A stretch of DNA of 64,000 nucleotides from Isoetes taiwanensis (taxonomy: Eukaryota; Streptophyta; Lycopodiopsida; Isoetales; Isoetaceae), in the NCBI GenBank assembly GCA_021234155.1, contig JAJEKV010000067.1, positions 2,185,864 to 2,249,863 of the forward strand, in the 5' to 3' direction. A model generated the notes under the pieces. The model did no database searches and had not been told where the DNA came from. It saw only the letters and a list, made by a program, of their open reading frames with translations. A program made the position numbers and the translations under genes. This document shows positions 1 through 10,045 of the stretch, one piece after another; within the stretch, counting starts at the first letter, position 1; each line of letters opens with the position of its first letter.

Positions 1-285
1 AGGTGGTGTTGGACTTCTTCTGTTTCTCCTTTTCCTCTTCCTGTCCCTGACATTTCCTTGGTTGTCTTGCCCTTCCGGCTGTGGACCCTCCTCGATGCCT
101 TGCTGAGGTAGTGGTGGAGGTGGTGGTGGAGCAGGAGCATATTCTTGGGCATTCATCAATGGGGTGGCCCAATGGATCAGCTGATGCATCCGGGTCCTCA
201 TCCGAACGAGCCTTGCATTGATTGCTTCCAAGGCCATATCGCCGTTGTTGTCATCCCCGACACGTCCAAAAGGTTCCCTGGGCAC
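1..285 (-). pseudogene. E0 gag, N-terminal part only (cut by window edge)
   Basis: This stretch is the counterpart of 11409-11693, the N-terminal part of E1 gag. That part includes the Pro-rich run and the Arg/Lys-rich and Ser/Asp-rich segment encoded near the left edge. Compared with E1 it carries several small indels, for example around 190-260, so no long frame remains. The rest of gag and all of pol lie outside the window, to the left. I infer function only from the E1 match: the structural capsid/nucleocapsid precursor of an LTR retrotransposon. Confidence 0.7.
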
Positions 286-540
286 CCATCGATGTTGACG
301 GCCTTGGCCCCGAGCCCGAGCCAAGTTCCTTGCTGCAAGGTTTAATCATCAATGCTTGTTATTTGGTTTACACATCAATTATATCCGCTTTACAATTAAT
401 TTATTGTTAGATACAAAAGAAATCATGTGAAAATTCCACTTACAATTCAAGATCATAGTAAGTCATTACTATATAGAAGTACATTTTACAAAATACATGA
501 TAATATAAAAAGGAGATTATTCAATACAATTTAATTAATG

Positions 541-2078
541 ACAAGGCAATTTCTTCCGCCATCGGGCGGCCCTTCATGTTCTTGAAGAAGTTCTTGATGT
601 TCTTGAGGTGTAGCCCTTTGCCGACGCTTCGCAAATATCCTTGCGGCTGATCCTCCTTCAAGCCTCTAGCCATCCGGGTGCTGGGAGTTCGGGTGCCGCT
701 GCCGCCACCAATGACAAAATGTGCATCCCCTCGAGGTGGCCCCCGGCGAAATCGAGGCAAGAAGAGCTACCGATCTCTTGAAAAGGATAACATGGTCCGA
801 TAAGTGTGGTCTAGTCCGGGCGGCTGCCCAAAGCCGAGAGGGCTATGAGGAGCGCAACGTGACTCTTCTCCTCTTGGGCTAAACTCCCCGAATACTATCA
901 TCCGCCTTTTTGGCTAAGAGCCGAAGATAGTACCGGCGCCTTTACCTTTACCCGCGATGTTGGACCCTCGTGGCCGCGGTCCCGCCACCGCTTCCCCATA
1001 GATGTCTATTGCTACGGTCTTCGTGGTCCCTCCACATTGTTGTAGCGTTCTCCAAGTTGATGTTGGCGCAGCCTCACGCCGAACTCCTCGAACGGACTGG
1101 CGGGCTAGAGCTTGACCCCTTCCCCGCTTATACAATCTGCTTTGTATCTGCTGGAACTCCTCCTCTGGGATGACAGGTTCTTGTTGTCGATAGATCTCTC
1201 TTATCTGCTGATAGGCTTCTATATCTGACATTGTGTGCCCGGCGTATGAGTGTCGCTCCGATAACTCCCTTGGAAATTCCTGGTAGGAGTAGTCGATGAA
1301 GTCACTGCCCTGCTCTTGTGCAATTAAGCCTAGGAGCTCGTCGATTCTGAGGCCTTCTTCTTGGCAATGGGGAAGGTTGAGGATGTCGTTAGCCAAGATG
1401 TATTCCTCGCCATCGATGATCACTGGTGACAGGGCTGTGATGCCAAGTGGTGGTTCGAAATCTCGCCTTAGTGTGCCTTCCTGCCTAGCTATTTGCCTCT
1501 CCATCCTTGCCGCTTCGCCATCTCCTGTTGGGTTCTCCTCCACTTGTTGCTCGTAGTCTTGCTCAATCTGCAACATTGGTGTTGCCGAGGTAGAGCCATA
1601 GTACTCATACTCCGTGGACTGGATCTCGTAGATGCGGATCTGCTCCCTTCGGGTGTTGAGAGGTGCTAGGTCTAAGGGTTGAATTGACGGCTCCCCTGGT
1701 TGGTTGACTGCCTTGTACTGCATGAACATAGCTAAGGCTGCTTGGTTTGAGAGGTATCTGTGCCTATGATGCTTACAGGTCATGTAGTCCGCATGCTTCG
1801 GTTCTATCCCACACCCTATTTCTTGGCTTTAGCTCCCCCACCTATGGCTTGGGTCGAGTCTAAAGAAACTCATTTCCCTCCCTAGGTGGCAAGCTAACTT
1901 CCTGTGGTAGTATCTCGGCGGGTCATATTGGCAAATAATGCCTCGGTGTAATAGGGAGTCCTAGTCAATGTGGCGGGAGATAAAAGAGGTGGTCGAAGAC
2001 ATGGAAGGCTTCGTCAGCAGGAAAATCACGGATGTGATTGGCAGCGTCGTACCATCTGACAAAGTCTGAGGACGCCAT
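541..2078 (-). pseudogene. E0 leader ORF2: uncharacterised retrotransposon protein
   Basis: The best start is the ATG at 2078-2076, giving MASSDFVRWYDAANHIRDF. It lies about 115 bp downstream of a TATA-like box. The frame is interrupted near 1980, then resumes as a long open stretch of 289 codons at 1783-914. A third stretch ends near 541 with a motif also seen in E1 (NIKNFFKNMKG). The open part is rich in Gln, Glu and Arg, with QQ-rich segments and a Gly/Lys/Arg tail. I recognise no domain: it has no zinc knuckle, protease or polymerase motif. It sits between the H3-like ORF and gag. Divergence from E1 is mostly small indels, so the protein may be intact in a cleaner copy. Confidence 0.6.
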
Positions 2079-2188
2079 CTAGCAGGAAAGAGTGTGAAAA
2101 ATGGCTGATGAGGGCAAGCAAGGAGCTAGAAAATCGCCAAAAGGGCTGGGAGCAGTTTTGATGGTGAGGAAATGACAAATGAGGTCTC

Positions 2189-2195
2189 CTTTATA
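2189..2195 (-). promoter_or_regulatory. TATA-like box upstream of E0 leader ORF2
   Basis: The minus strand reads TATAAAG here, followed by GAGACCTC, about 111 bp upstream of the ATG at 2078. E1 has TATAAAAG at the equivalent place, and E3 has a related CATAAAAG. Position and conservation suggest a promoter internal to the retrotransposon. This is inference, with no expression evidence. Confidence 0.5.
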
Positions 2196-2375
2196 GACTA
2201 GGGCTGCCTCTGGTTTCGTAACAAGGGTTCTTGATGTGGAAGGACTTTGTTCAAAGGCTATGAATGTCCAATTAAGCTACCATGAAGTACAATTCTAAGC
2301 AAAACAAAGCAAGAAACACTACATGGGAGGTTGTTGGGTCAAATTTTATCAAATTAGGCCAAAAAGGGCCAAATC

Positions 2376-2438
2376 GGGTTGGTTCGCGCGAAAGGGCCTT
2401 CCGAAACTGTCGGAAAGGGGTTTGGCACGGACCAACCC
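2376..2438. repeat. Leader hairpin 1 in E0
   Basis: This is an imperfect 63-bp inverted repeat. Outer arms GGGTTGGTTCGCG and CACGGACCAACCC surround an inner CCTTCCGA / TCGGAAAGG hairpin with a 5-nt loop. It matches 21606-21668 in E1. One outer-arm base differs from E1 (CACGG for CGCGG). Confidence 0.75.
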
Positions 2439-2563
2439 TAAGCCACATTTTGAAGCAATTTTGACGAATTTTTGAGTTTGGAAAGATCCTAACATGACTA
2501 ATTGATAAATTCTAGCCTAGCATGCAACTTTTCTTGAGCAAAATGGACATCTGCAGCTAAATA

Positions 2564-2621
2564 GGGTCGGTCCGCTGAAAGGCCTTCCTAAACCGTCGAA
2601 GGGGTTTGGCTTTACCAACCC
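2564..2621. repeat. Leader hairpin 2 in E0 (degenerate)
   Basis: This is a second copy of the leader hairpin about 190 bp from the first, matching 21797-21859 in E1. Here it has lost bases in the outer arm and inner loop (GGCCTTCCTAAACCGTCGAA), so folding is weaker. The losses fall at C/G-rich sites where this copy is generally error-prone. Confidence 0.65.
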
Positions 2622-2807
2622 TTCAAGCGATTTTTTGCTCGTATTAAAAATTTTTCCTACTTAGGGTTAAGATAATTGAACTACTATAAGTTAAATACAA
2701 AAAATTTTAGTACAATCTGACTTTTCTAACTACCCTTTTAACACCAATTTTTCAAAACAAGAATTATATTATACCAAAATTTTAGTTACAAGTACAAAAT
2801 TAGAGGT

Positions 2808-3912
2808 TCAAGGGTACTTTTGGATTCTCCGCGCCAGTGGATGTCCTTGGGCATTACGGTCACCCTCTTGGCGTGAATTGGCGCATAAGTTGCCCTCCTC
2901 AAAAGCCGGGTCAACTCCGCTTCCTGCCGCCACCGCAGGGACCGTGGTCGCCGAGATGTCACCCTATAGTCGGTGATTTAACTCCCCGCGATAACCTCCC
3001 GCGACGCGCCAAGGGAGCCTTCCTGATCAGGAGATTAGTGCACTGCTGGAAGTGCCTAATCTCCCGGAAAACGCGGGCGTGCGGCGAATTAGGCCCATGG
3101 TGGACCTTCTTCGGCTTCTCCGGTCGTGGAGGTGGTGGCTTCGGCTGATCCTTCTTCGGTCGGCCGCCCTTGACGTAGTGCTCCACGTTCTGCTTGCAAT
3201 ACCAATCATTGTACCTCGTCCAGCCGACGAAGGTACTCTGGTATGCCTTCAGCGGCTTGAATTAAGCGATCCTCGGGCCCCTGAGCGGCCCTTCACCACC
3301 TTACGCTTCTTTACTACCTTTGGTGGCTTAGGCCACTTTGGGTAGGGTGAAGCTCGGGAGTCGATGGCTCCCCCAGCGTCTTCCTCTTCCTCTCTACTTC
3401 CCTCGTTGTCGCCGCCTCCTCCTTCTTCTTCCTCCTCATGCGCTCCCGTTGCACAGGGTTCCTGGGTCTGACGGCAGGTCCCTCGAGGCCTGTCGTTTCT
3501 TCTCTTCGTCCGCCGCTCCTTTTCGAGCAGCTCCCTCGACCTCTTCTTTCTTGCTGCCGTTTCCTCAGGCCACTCTGCAACCTTCTCCTTGCCCTTTTTC
3601 TTTGGTGCCGAAGGGCCTGCTTCTTCAACGTGCTCTTCGACCTGCTCTTCTATCTCGGTGTCCGAAGGTCCAAAGTGACGGGACTCGTCGGTTCTCTGGG
3701 TACCCGCCGACGAAGAGCCGCCGCCGCCGGGCGCCTCTTCCGTGATCGTGGGTAGGTTGCGCCACCGCCTTTGGAGGGAGGCTCCTCTTCCCCTCGGCTT
3801 AGGTCGAAGGTTCTCGTGGGACCTTCTTCACATGGCGACCTGCCGCTAAGTGCGCATCGAGAGTGTAGGTCGCCACCTACCTTCCTGGCCGCCTCGCCTG
3901 CGTGCGTGCCAT
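2808..3912 (-). pseudogene. E0 histone H3-like protein with long charged insert
   Basis: This is the counterpart of the E1 H3-like ORF. The ATG at 3912-3910 begins MART, then an indel throws the frame. A clear open stretch at 3186-2959 encodes a Pro/Lys-rich linker followed by REIRHFQQCTNLLIRK (3066-3019). That segment matches the alpha-N/alpha-1 entry of histone H3 at 11 of 16 positions. The frame then breaks again. The C-terminal H3 region is recognisable at the DNA level at 2808-2960 but is shifted several times. The central part (3314-3745 on the other strand is its shadow) encodes acidic and Lys/Arg-rich segments. Family knowledge: H3 pairs with H4 in nucleosomes. Whether this protein does so is unknown. 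Confidence 0.8.
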
Positions 3913-4002
3913 ACTTAATGGTTTAGGGAACGGGTGACGTAAGGCTGATCAAGAGAGATAAGGTGGAGGAAAAGTTTGGAGGGAAAAATGAGGTGTCAGG
4001 GG

Positions 4003-4010
4003 TATTTAAA
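4003..4010 (-). promoter_or_regulatory. TATA-like box upstream of E0 H3-like ORF
   Basis: The minus strand reads TTTAAATA followed by CCCC, about 91 bp upstream of the ATG at 3912. The same motif is at 23238-23245 in E1 and, as TTTAAATATATC, in E3. The rest of the leader up to the primer site (4011-4472) holds no ORF and is AT-rich. Confidence 0.45.
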
Positions 4011-4472
4011 AGGAAGGGTCCCTGGGAATATTCTCCTACCATTAATAGGCCTACTTATTAGCCCCCCCTTATTAATTACACCATAGTACCCTTATTATTA
4101 ATATATGTTTAATTTCTAATACATATACTAAAAATTCGATTATACTTTTAGAATTTCAAATTTCCTAATAGTTGGAAGTATTAATTATGGATTTGCTTTA
4201 TTTTTTTTCACCCGTGTCTCCATTGGCATGATTCTTCACCTATTTTAGGTGAAATTTGTTGCAGATGCATAATTTTTACTCCAATTTTACTAGAAGGTGA
4301 ATTTGACTCATTCACTTCTTACTCTAATTCGCACCCACTACCTAGGAGAAAAAAAATTTTCCCCTATTTTCGAGGTTCGATGGTGGAAATTTTTATTTCA
4401 CACCCCTATAGGTCTGTTTAGACTACTTTCATGGTTATGGTCAGTGCTAGTTCTTGGTCAACCAAGAACATC

Positions 4473-4484
4473 GCTCTGATACCA
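4473..4484 (-). other. Primer-binding site of E0
   Basis: The minus strand reads TGGTATCAGAGC, the usual plant LTR-retrotransposon primer site complementary to the 3' end of initiator tRNA-Met. It lies one base inside the LTR boundary at 4486. This places the body of E0 to the left. Confidence 0.9.
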
Positions 4485-4485
4485 T

Positions 4486-6128
4486 TGTGACGCTCCCTGC
4501 TAAATATACGCACCCCTACCGTATGCTCGGCAGAAAATCCCCGTCCGCTCCAACAACCGCACAAAGGCCCTCCGCCTATCCCCAAGACTCGGGACCTCCG
4601 TGTCGTGGGAAGGGGACACGGAAGTGTCTTGCGCGCCCTTCCCCTATGGGCTCCTATCACAGCGGAAGCATAAACACGTCAGAACTAGCAATACAATACA
4701 ATATGCTACCTCGAAGGGTAGCTCAATCGCATATCCAGAGATGCAAGGAACATAATCATATACCATAAAACATGGGGCTCCTACCCGTGGCTCCGACACA
4801 TGAGGGAATCGACTGACTAGATAGGCCTCAAGATAGAGCAGACCGAGTCATAACAATGGCGGGGCTGGCATAAGACAATGGCTAGGGTTGACCACTCCAT
4901 CCGCCCCCTCCATACTACTTTGCGATGGGCTAGATCAAGCCGTGGGCATGACTCTAACCTTCCTGGATACGCAATCCCATGGCATCACCCATCGGGACTA
5001 CCCAGTGTTGCATCTCCCCGTCCGGGACGAGCTAGGAAGGGTTGCATCTCCCCTTCCCGGGTCTAGAGGCTCCACTGGCGCTAGAGAATCGCGGCGACAC
5101 ACCCATTCATAACCGAATCAAACCCCCAAAACAAGAGCCAAGCCGACACTTGCAACTCTTGAGAGGCAGGGCAACACCATTGCCCCAGGAGGTGTCGGAC
5201 TCATGCCCGGCCCACACGAAGTGACCGACCATAAGCCTAGCCCACTATGGGATCCCCCCAAGCCCCCACTCTGCAGGGGATCCTCCTCCGCCTTGCCTCT
5301 AGCCCCGCTTGTGTGGTGCCGAGTCACATCATAGCCTCCATAGCCCTGGGTGGGTTCCTATGCACAGCCGCATATAATAGGAACTAAAGGATCTACACTA
5401 GGAGCATACTACATATGGCCCTAGGTCTCTACCCCCTTCCCAACACAAGAGGAACAACATGACCAACCATCATCACATAATCATCATGAACAATATCATA
5501 TGAACATCTTAACCTAATCATACATATCTAACTATCGCTTAGGGTTCCTTGATTAGGGTTCTAGATATTCAACAAAGGATCTAGGGTGGCTCTATTCCGC
5601 ACACAACATACTAACCCATCCGAGTGCTAACTTCCGGATGAACTAACATGAACTCTACTCAACCTACCTCCTCCAGATGCGCCCCCTCCCATTCCCCGGC
5701 GTCTCCCATGCTCCTAGACGTGGTTCAAGGCCTGCCCCCTCTACTTATCATACACACCTTCCGTGGGCCGCCGCCCGTGCTAGGCTATGATTTAACGGTG
5801 CTCAAACGGGGTTTCGCACGCGTGGATGAGAGCTCAGGTGCTAGGTCAGGAAAAAGGGTCTAGGGTTAGGGTTAGAGCTAATATAGGTGTGGGTCCACGT
5901 GGGATGACATGTGGCACCACTAGGGTGAGGCCGCAGGTGGCGGTTGCCCAATAGGATGAGGCCATGTGGAAATGGGCCTTATCCTAAGGTTATCTAAGTT
6001 AAACAATTAACTTAGATGTGCACCCCTTGCCACTTATCGAAGGCATACAAGGCTACCTAGGTAGACTTGTATGGTGACGGGTCCAGGAATATACGTATTT
6101 ATGGCGTATATTCCCTTGGAACGTCACA
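4486..6128 (-). repeat. LTR shared by E1 (3' LTR) and E0 (5' LTR)
   Basis: A 1643-bp LTR bounded by TGTGACG at 4486 and ACGTCACA ending at 6128, so the ends have the TG...CA form. It matches 23720-25362 along its whole length and 38254-39862 in E3. It is flanked by a primer site on the left and a polypurine tract on the right, so it serves two adjacent element bodies. The sequence contains no convincing ORF. The telomere-like run at about 5860-5874 is only two short units. Confidence 0.93.
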
Positions 6129-6144
6129 TTCTCCCCCCCTTAGG
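6129..6144 (-). other. Polypurine tract of E1
   Basis: The minus strand reads CCTAAGGGGGGGAGAA directly before the LTR boundary. This is the expected plus-strand primer position at the 3' end of the internal region. The same feature, slightly changed, is at 39863-39878 in E3. The next 790 bp (6145-6937), up to the integrase C-terminus, hold no ORF that I can support. Confidence 0.88.
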
Positions 6145-6937
6145 ACAATGCCGTCCCCCTCAAGATTGCGCCAAGGTGACGAGCCTATCTATCCCAAAAA
6201 CAACATAAGATCATACACACAAGTTTAGTTTAAACGATCAACTTCCTATTAAAGTTAAGTGTCAAAATTTAGGCTATATTTGTACTTATACAAAATTATA
6301 TAGCCTTAACAAGGTTACTTCCTACAATAATTCAAAACATTATTATAAGAGTTATTAGGGTTCATAATCTAAATTATGGTTCCCCCATCTTCTCGTAATG
6401 CTTCCCCACCTCGGCTACTTTTCACTTGCCCGCATGGAGCACATTACGTTAGTTTAATTAATAAGTTTGTGGTTTTAGAGGACCACCCCTTACCATACCT
6501 TGCACTCGATCATGGCCCTTTCGGATTTGAGCTTAAGGACCATTTAAGATGATCCCATCATCGCCCATGATCAAGTGCTACCTTGTACTCTCGGTTACCC
6601 GGTGCCGAAAATACCCCTAGTGCATCATGCCCCAAGGGTTTTAAGCTAGGGGCGCCTCACGATCCCATCATCACCAAGATGATCACTTTGACCTTCACCA
6701 TGACCCCCTATGGCCAGGTGTGCGACCCCCACATCGCGGGCATAGAGAGCATCCGGACCGATGTCTCATCATCACAAGACCATGCCTTTCCTTCCTCTCT
6801 CGCATGACCCTATTGGTCATGCGCATCTCTTGGTGCATGTTGGCCTAGAGAACGCCTTAAAGGCTTATCCCATCATCGCCCACATGTTCCAAGATTCTGG
6901 CATATGTACTCCACTAACTAGAATACATCTGCCAGAG

Positions 6938-7366
6938 CTAGAGGCTAACTAAGAAGCATACTAAGCTAACCTCCTGGCGAAGTCGGGTCCACCAAGCCTG
7001 AGACGACTGCCCATCAAACTCCTTCATAAACTCGGGTATTGCTTCTCCAAATCTTGCTTCAATACCCAAGTTGCGCCTTCCACTGCAAGTGCTTCCACTT
7101 GACCAAATATCGGAGGAACCGAGACCTCCTAGTCTTCTTGAATGACTTATCAAGAAGTAACTCAGGATTTCAACTTGCTCCTCAGTCATTTCCAACAAAG
7201 TTGGAGTATCCAAAACCTCATCAGGGTTAGGATTGTGCCTCTTTAATGAACTTACGTGGAAGACCTTGTGAACTTTGAGATGGGCCGGAAGATCTAACTT
7301 GTAGGCTTGGGAGCCCACTCTCTCCACAATCTTGAACGGACCAGCCAAGCTTCTTGCAACTCCCAA
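6938..7366 (-). pseudogene. E1 integrase C-terminus with GPF module and chromodomain
   Basis: The open stretch begins with a GPF/Y module (AGPFKIVERVGSQAYKLDL, then a VFHVSSLKR motif), typical of chromovirus integrase C-termini. After it, reading frames adjacent to the open one contain RYLVKWKHL (about 7105-7130) and ATWV (about 7075-7085). These are the aromatic-cage strand and following helix signature of a chromodomain. The domain is therefore present but split by at least two single-base shifts. In chromoviruses this domain binds methylated histone tails, usually H3K9me, and directs integration to heterochromatin. Its presence in an element that also encodes an H3-like tail is notable. 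Confidence 0.8.
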
Positions 7367-7463
7367 TCCGAAGCTTAGCTTGCTTGATCTTGATCTTCAA
7401 CCACACGCTATCGCCTACCTTGAACTCTCTTACTTGGCCTGTGCTTTGCGGGCCACACTCTTC

Positions 7464-8260
7464 TCACCGACTTCTTGCTGCTAGGAGGTAACCCCTTACT
7501 TCTTCCACTAACTGCTGCATATCTCCTAGCATCTGCTGGGACACTTCAACCTTTGACACAGGATTGTGCCAAGTGTCCGGGGTTAAGCACTGGTACCCGT
7601 AATTTACCATGAAAGGAGACATCTGAGATGACTCCTGTTTGGCACTATTGTAGGCGAATTCCACCAAGTGGATGTACTCATCCCACTTGGACTGCTTATT
7701 CCACACAAAGCTTCTAAGCATATCTTCAATGATTCGATTCGCCCTCTCCGGCCCCGACCATCCGCTTTGGGGATGATAAGCTGTGCTCATGGAGAGCTTC
7801 GTCTGAATGGTGCTGAAGAGGTCCTGCCAAAAAGCACTCATAAACTTGGAATCTCTATCCGATATTATCTCCCGAGGCATGCCATGGAGCCTAAAAATCT
7901 CCTTCACAAATAGCTTGGCAAGATCTAATGCCGTGGTTTCCAGAGTTCTACAAGGCACAAAATGTGCCATCTTAGATAATTTGTCTACTACGACCATCAA
8001 TGCATCCTTGCCTCAAGAGTCTTGGGAAGTCCCAGATAAAATCCATACTTACCACTTCCCACTTTGCATTCGCACTGCTAGAGGTTCCAAAGCTCCTGAA
8101 TTCGAAGCTGCTCCGCTTTGGTTTGCCGGGCAATAACCGGCACTCACGAATATATCTTGCTATCATTCCGCTTCTTCATTCCCGCCGGTAGCTACTTCGG
8201 ATCTTGAAGTAGGTCTTCATAAAACCTGCATGCCCTGCTATTGGGCTGTTGTGTGTGTCA
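7464..8260 (-). pseudogene. E1 integrase: zinc-binding and catalytic core
   Basis: The catalytic core is open at 8000-7464. The first Asp lies in VVVDKLSKMAHF, the second in IISDRDSKF, and the Glu in PERANRIIEDMLR, giving the DDE arrangement. The segment just before the Glu reads SGWSG, not the usual D-G-Q-T pattern, which may be an indel. Upstream, the HH half of the HHCC zinc site is at the end of the previous open stretch ([13 protein letters not shown]). The CC half is at 8060-8150, where REC is in frame and the second Cys (YCPANQ) lies in the next frame. Function: joins the cDNA to host DNA. Confidence 0.85.
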
Positions 8261-9690
8261 TGAAGGATTAGCTTCCTTATACCTGACGATTCGGGCACAC
8301 ACAACTTATCTTTATGATACAACAAGTTGCCTTCCTTCTTATAATGCTTGAAGGCTTCTCGTTCCTTATCTGTTCTAGCCTCCTTGGAGAGGCTTTCCCA
8401 TACCTCCTTGAAATCACCATCGGATGGTAATGTCTCCTCAATTTTCTTGCCATACCCACTCGAAAGAGTTGATATAGCATTACAATGTGTTCTTGTTTCA
8501 AGAGGTCTTCTAGAAAGAGTGTCGGCGACCACATTCAACTTACCCGGCTTATAAGCAATCCTTTGTCTTAGATTCAGGAGTGGTTGGGTAAAGATGTATT
8601 GGAGGCTCTGGTGATCAGTATCTAACTGAAACTTCCTCCCAAGCAAATAATGCCTCCAAATACGAAGAGCTCTGACAATAGCTAGAAGTTCCTGATCATG
8701 GGTTGGATAGCGCTGCTCGGTGTCGTTCAACTTCTTGGAATCATAAGCAATTACTCTTCCCTCTTGCATAAGGACTCCACCTGTCGCTATCTTACTCGCA
8801 TCTGTTGCTACTATCTTGTCCTTGTCTGGGTCTGGCAAAACTAGCACTGGTGCTGTTGTTAAGGCTTCCTTAAGCTTTTCAAATGAAGCTTGAACATTCT
8901 CTAACCAATGTGCTTTCCAATCTTTCACCTTAACACTCTTAGTGAGGTCCGTCAAAGGGGACGCCCACTTAGCGAAGTCCTTCACGAACTTTCTGTAATA
9001 ACCTGCCAGACCTAGAAAGCTTCTTACCTCCGCCACATTCTTTGGAGCTGGCCAATCCACTACTGCTTCAATCTTTGCAGGGTCGGTGGAGATTCCTTCT
9101 GCTGATATGACATGGCCCAAGTACTCCACTCTTTCAGTAGCAAAGTGGCATTTGGAGAGCTTTCCATACAAACGATGCCGCCTCAACTTTTCTAGCACCT
9201 TTCTCAAATGCTGACTATGATCTTCAATAGACTTGCTGTAGACTAGAATGTCGTCGAAGAAGACAATGACAAACTCATCTAGGAAATCCCTGAAGATGTC
9301 GTTCATGAGGCGCATAAAAGTTGCTGGAGCATTCGACAATCCAAAGGGCATTATCAGAACTCAAAGTGACCATACCGCTGCTTCAAGGCGGTCTTGTGGA
9401 TATCCTCTTCCTTTATCCTTATTTGGTGGTACCCTGACCTTAAGTCAATCTTAGAGAATACCTTTGCTCCTTGGAGCTGGTCCATCAAATCATCCGCCCT
9501 TGGCAATGCATACTTATTCTTTATCGTCTGCTTGTTGAGCTGGCGATAGTCTATGCACATTCTTAAACTGCCGTCTTTCTTCTTTCACGAAGAGAATGGG
9601 TGCTCCAAAAGGAGACACACTTGCTCTAATAAAACCAAGCTCGAAAGCAATTCCTGAGTTGCTTCTTGAGCTCAATCAACTCCCGGTGCT
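8176..9690 (-). pseudogene. E1 reverse transcriptase and RNase H
   Basis: At 9560-9354 the frame contains [16 protein letters not shown] and the catalytic [12 protein letters not shown] one-base loss at about 9353 shifts the frame, which resumes at 9351 with [12 protein letters not shown] and the active site [10 protein letters not shown] (the YxDD box with Phe). RNase H follows, with ATDAS, the Glu in QELLAIV, TDHQSL and VADTLSRRP. Between LRQR and the YKPGKLN motif E1 lacks about 13 residues usually present there, and E3 DNA retains them at about 42240-42290. Upstream, to about 9690, the fingers of RT are readable only with frame changes. Role: copies the RNA to cDNA. Confidence 0.88.
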
Positions 9691-10045
9691 CATCCCGTAT
9701 GGTGCCTTGCCGATAGGCTTAGCATCCGGTGCCAATGTGATCTCACACTCCACACCCCTATAAGGTGGTAGTTGCCTTCGGATTTCATTCGAAATACATC
9801 CTTGAATTCAGAAATAAGCCTTGCTATTGGCTTGGGCAACTGCTTTCCCTTTTGATCGTTTCCATCCTGCTTATTGGGCTCAGTTGCCTCCAATCTCAAA
9901 ATGTAATCCACCTTATTTCTTTCTATACTCTTCCTCACCGCCGGAGAAATACACCGCATAGAAGAAGATGCCTTCTTACCTCTCACTATGAATTTGGTGC
10001 CGCCTGCGGTCTTTGTCATGGCAACTTCAAGTACGGCCGCAATGA

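Larger units (their letters stand above)
1..6128 (-). mobile_element. E0: left, incomplete copy of a Ty3/gypsy chromovirus, including its 5' LTR
   Basis: Read on the minus strand, the order is 5' LTR (6128 to 4486), primer site, histone H3-like ORF, hairpin spacer, leader ORF2 and the start of gag, which is cut by the window edge at position 1. The sequence from 1 to about 410 matches 11409 to about 11830 of E1. The sequence from 531 to 4485 matches 19749-23719 of E1. E0 has no LINE, so its gag and leader are contiguous. Its LTR is also the 3' LTR of E1, because a primer site lies on the left side and a polypurine tract on the right. This indicates a tandem LTR-body-LTR-body array. Dense small indels break every ORF. 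Confidence 0.88.

Noticed and set aside
3338-3755. Plus-strand Ser/Leu/Pro-rich ORFs in E0, also at 22576-22992 in E1
   Set aside because: They are the complement of the charged insert of the H3-like gene. Their composition follows from the Glu/Lys/Arg codons on the other strand.
5857-5875. Telomere-like GGGTTAGGGTTAG in the LTR (also about 25095-25113)
   Set aside because: Only about two units, inside an LTR, and TTAGGG rather than an array of plant TTTAGGG.
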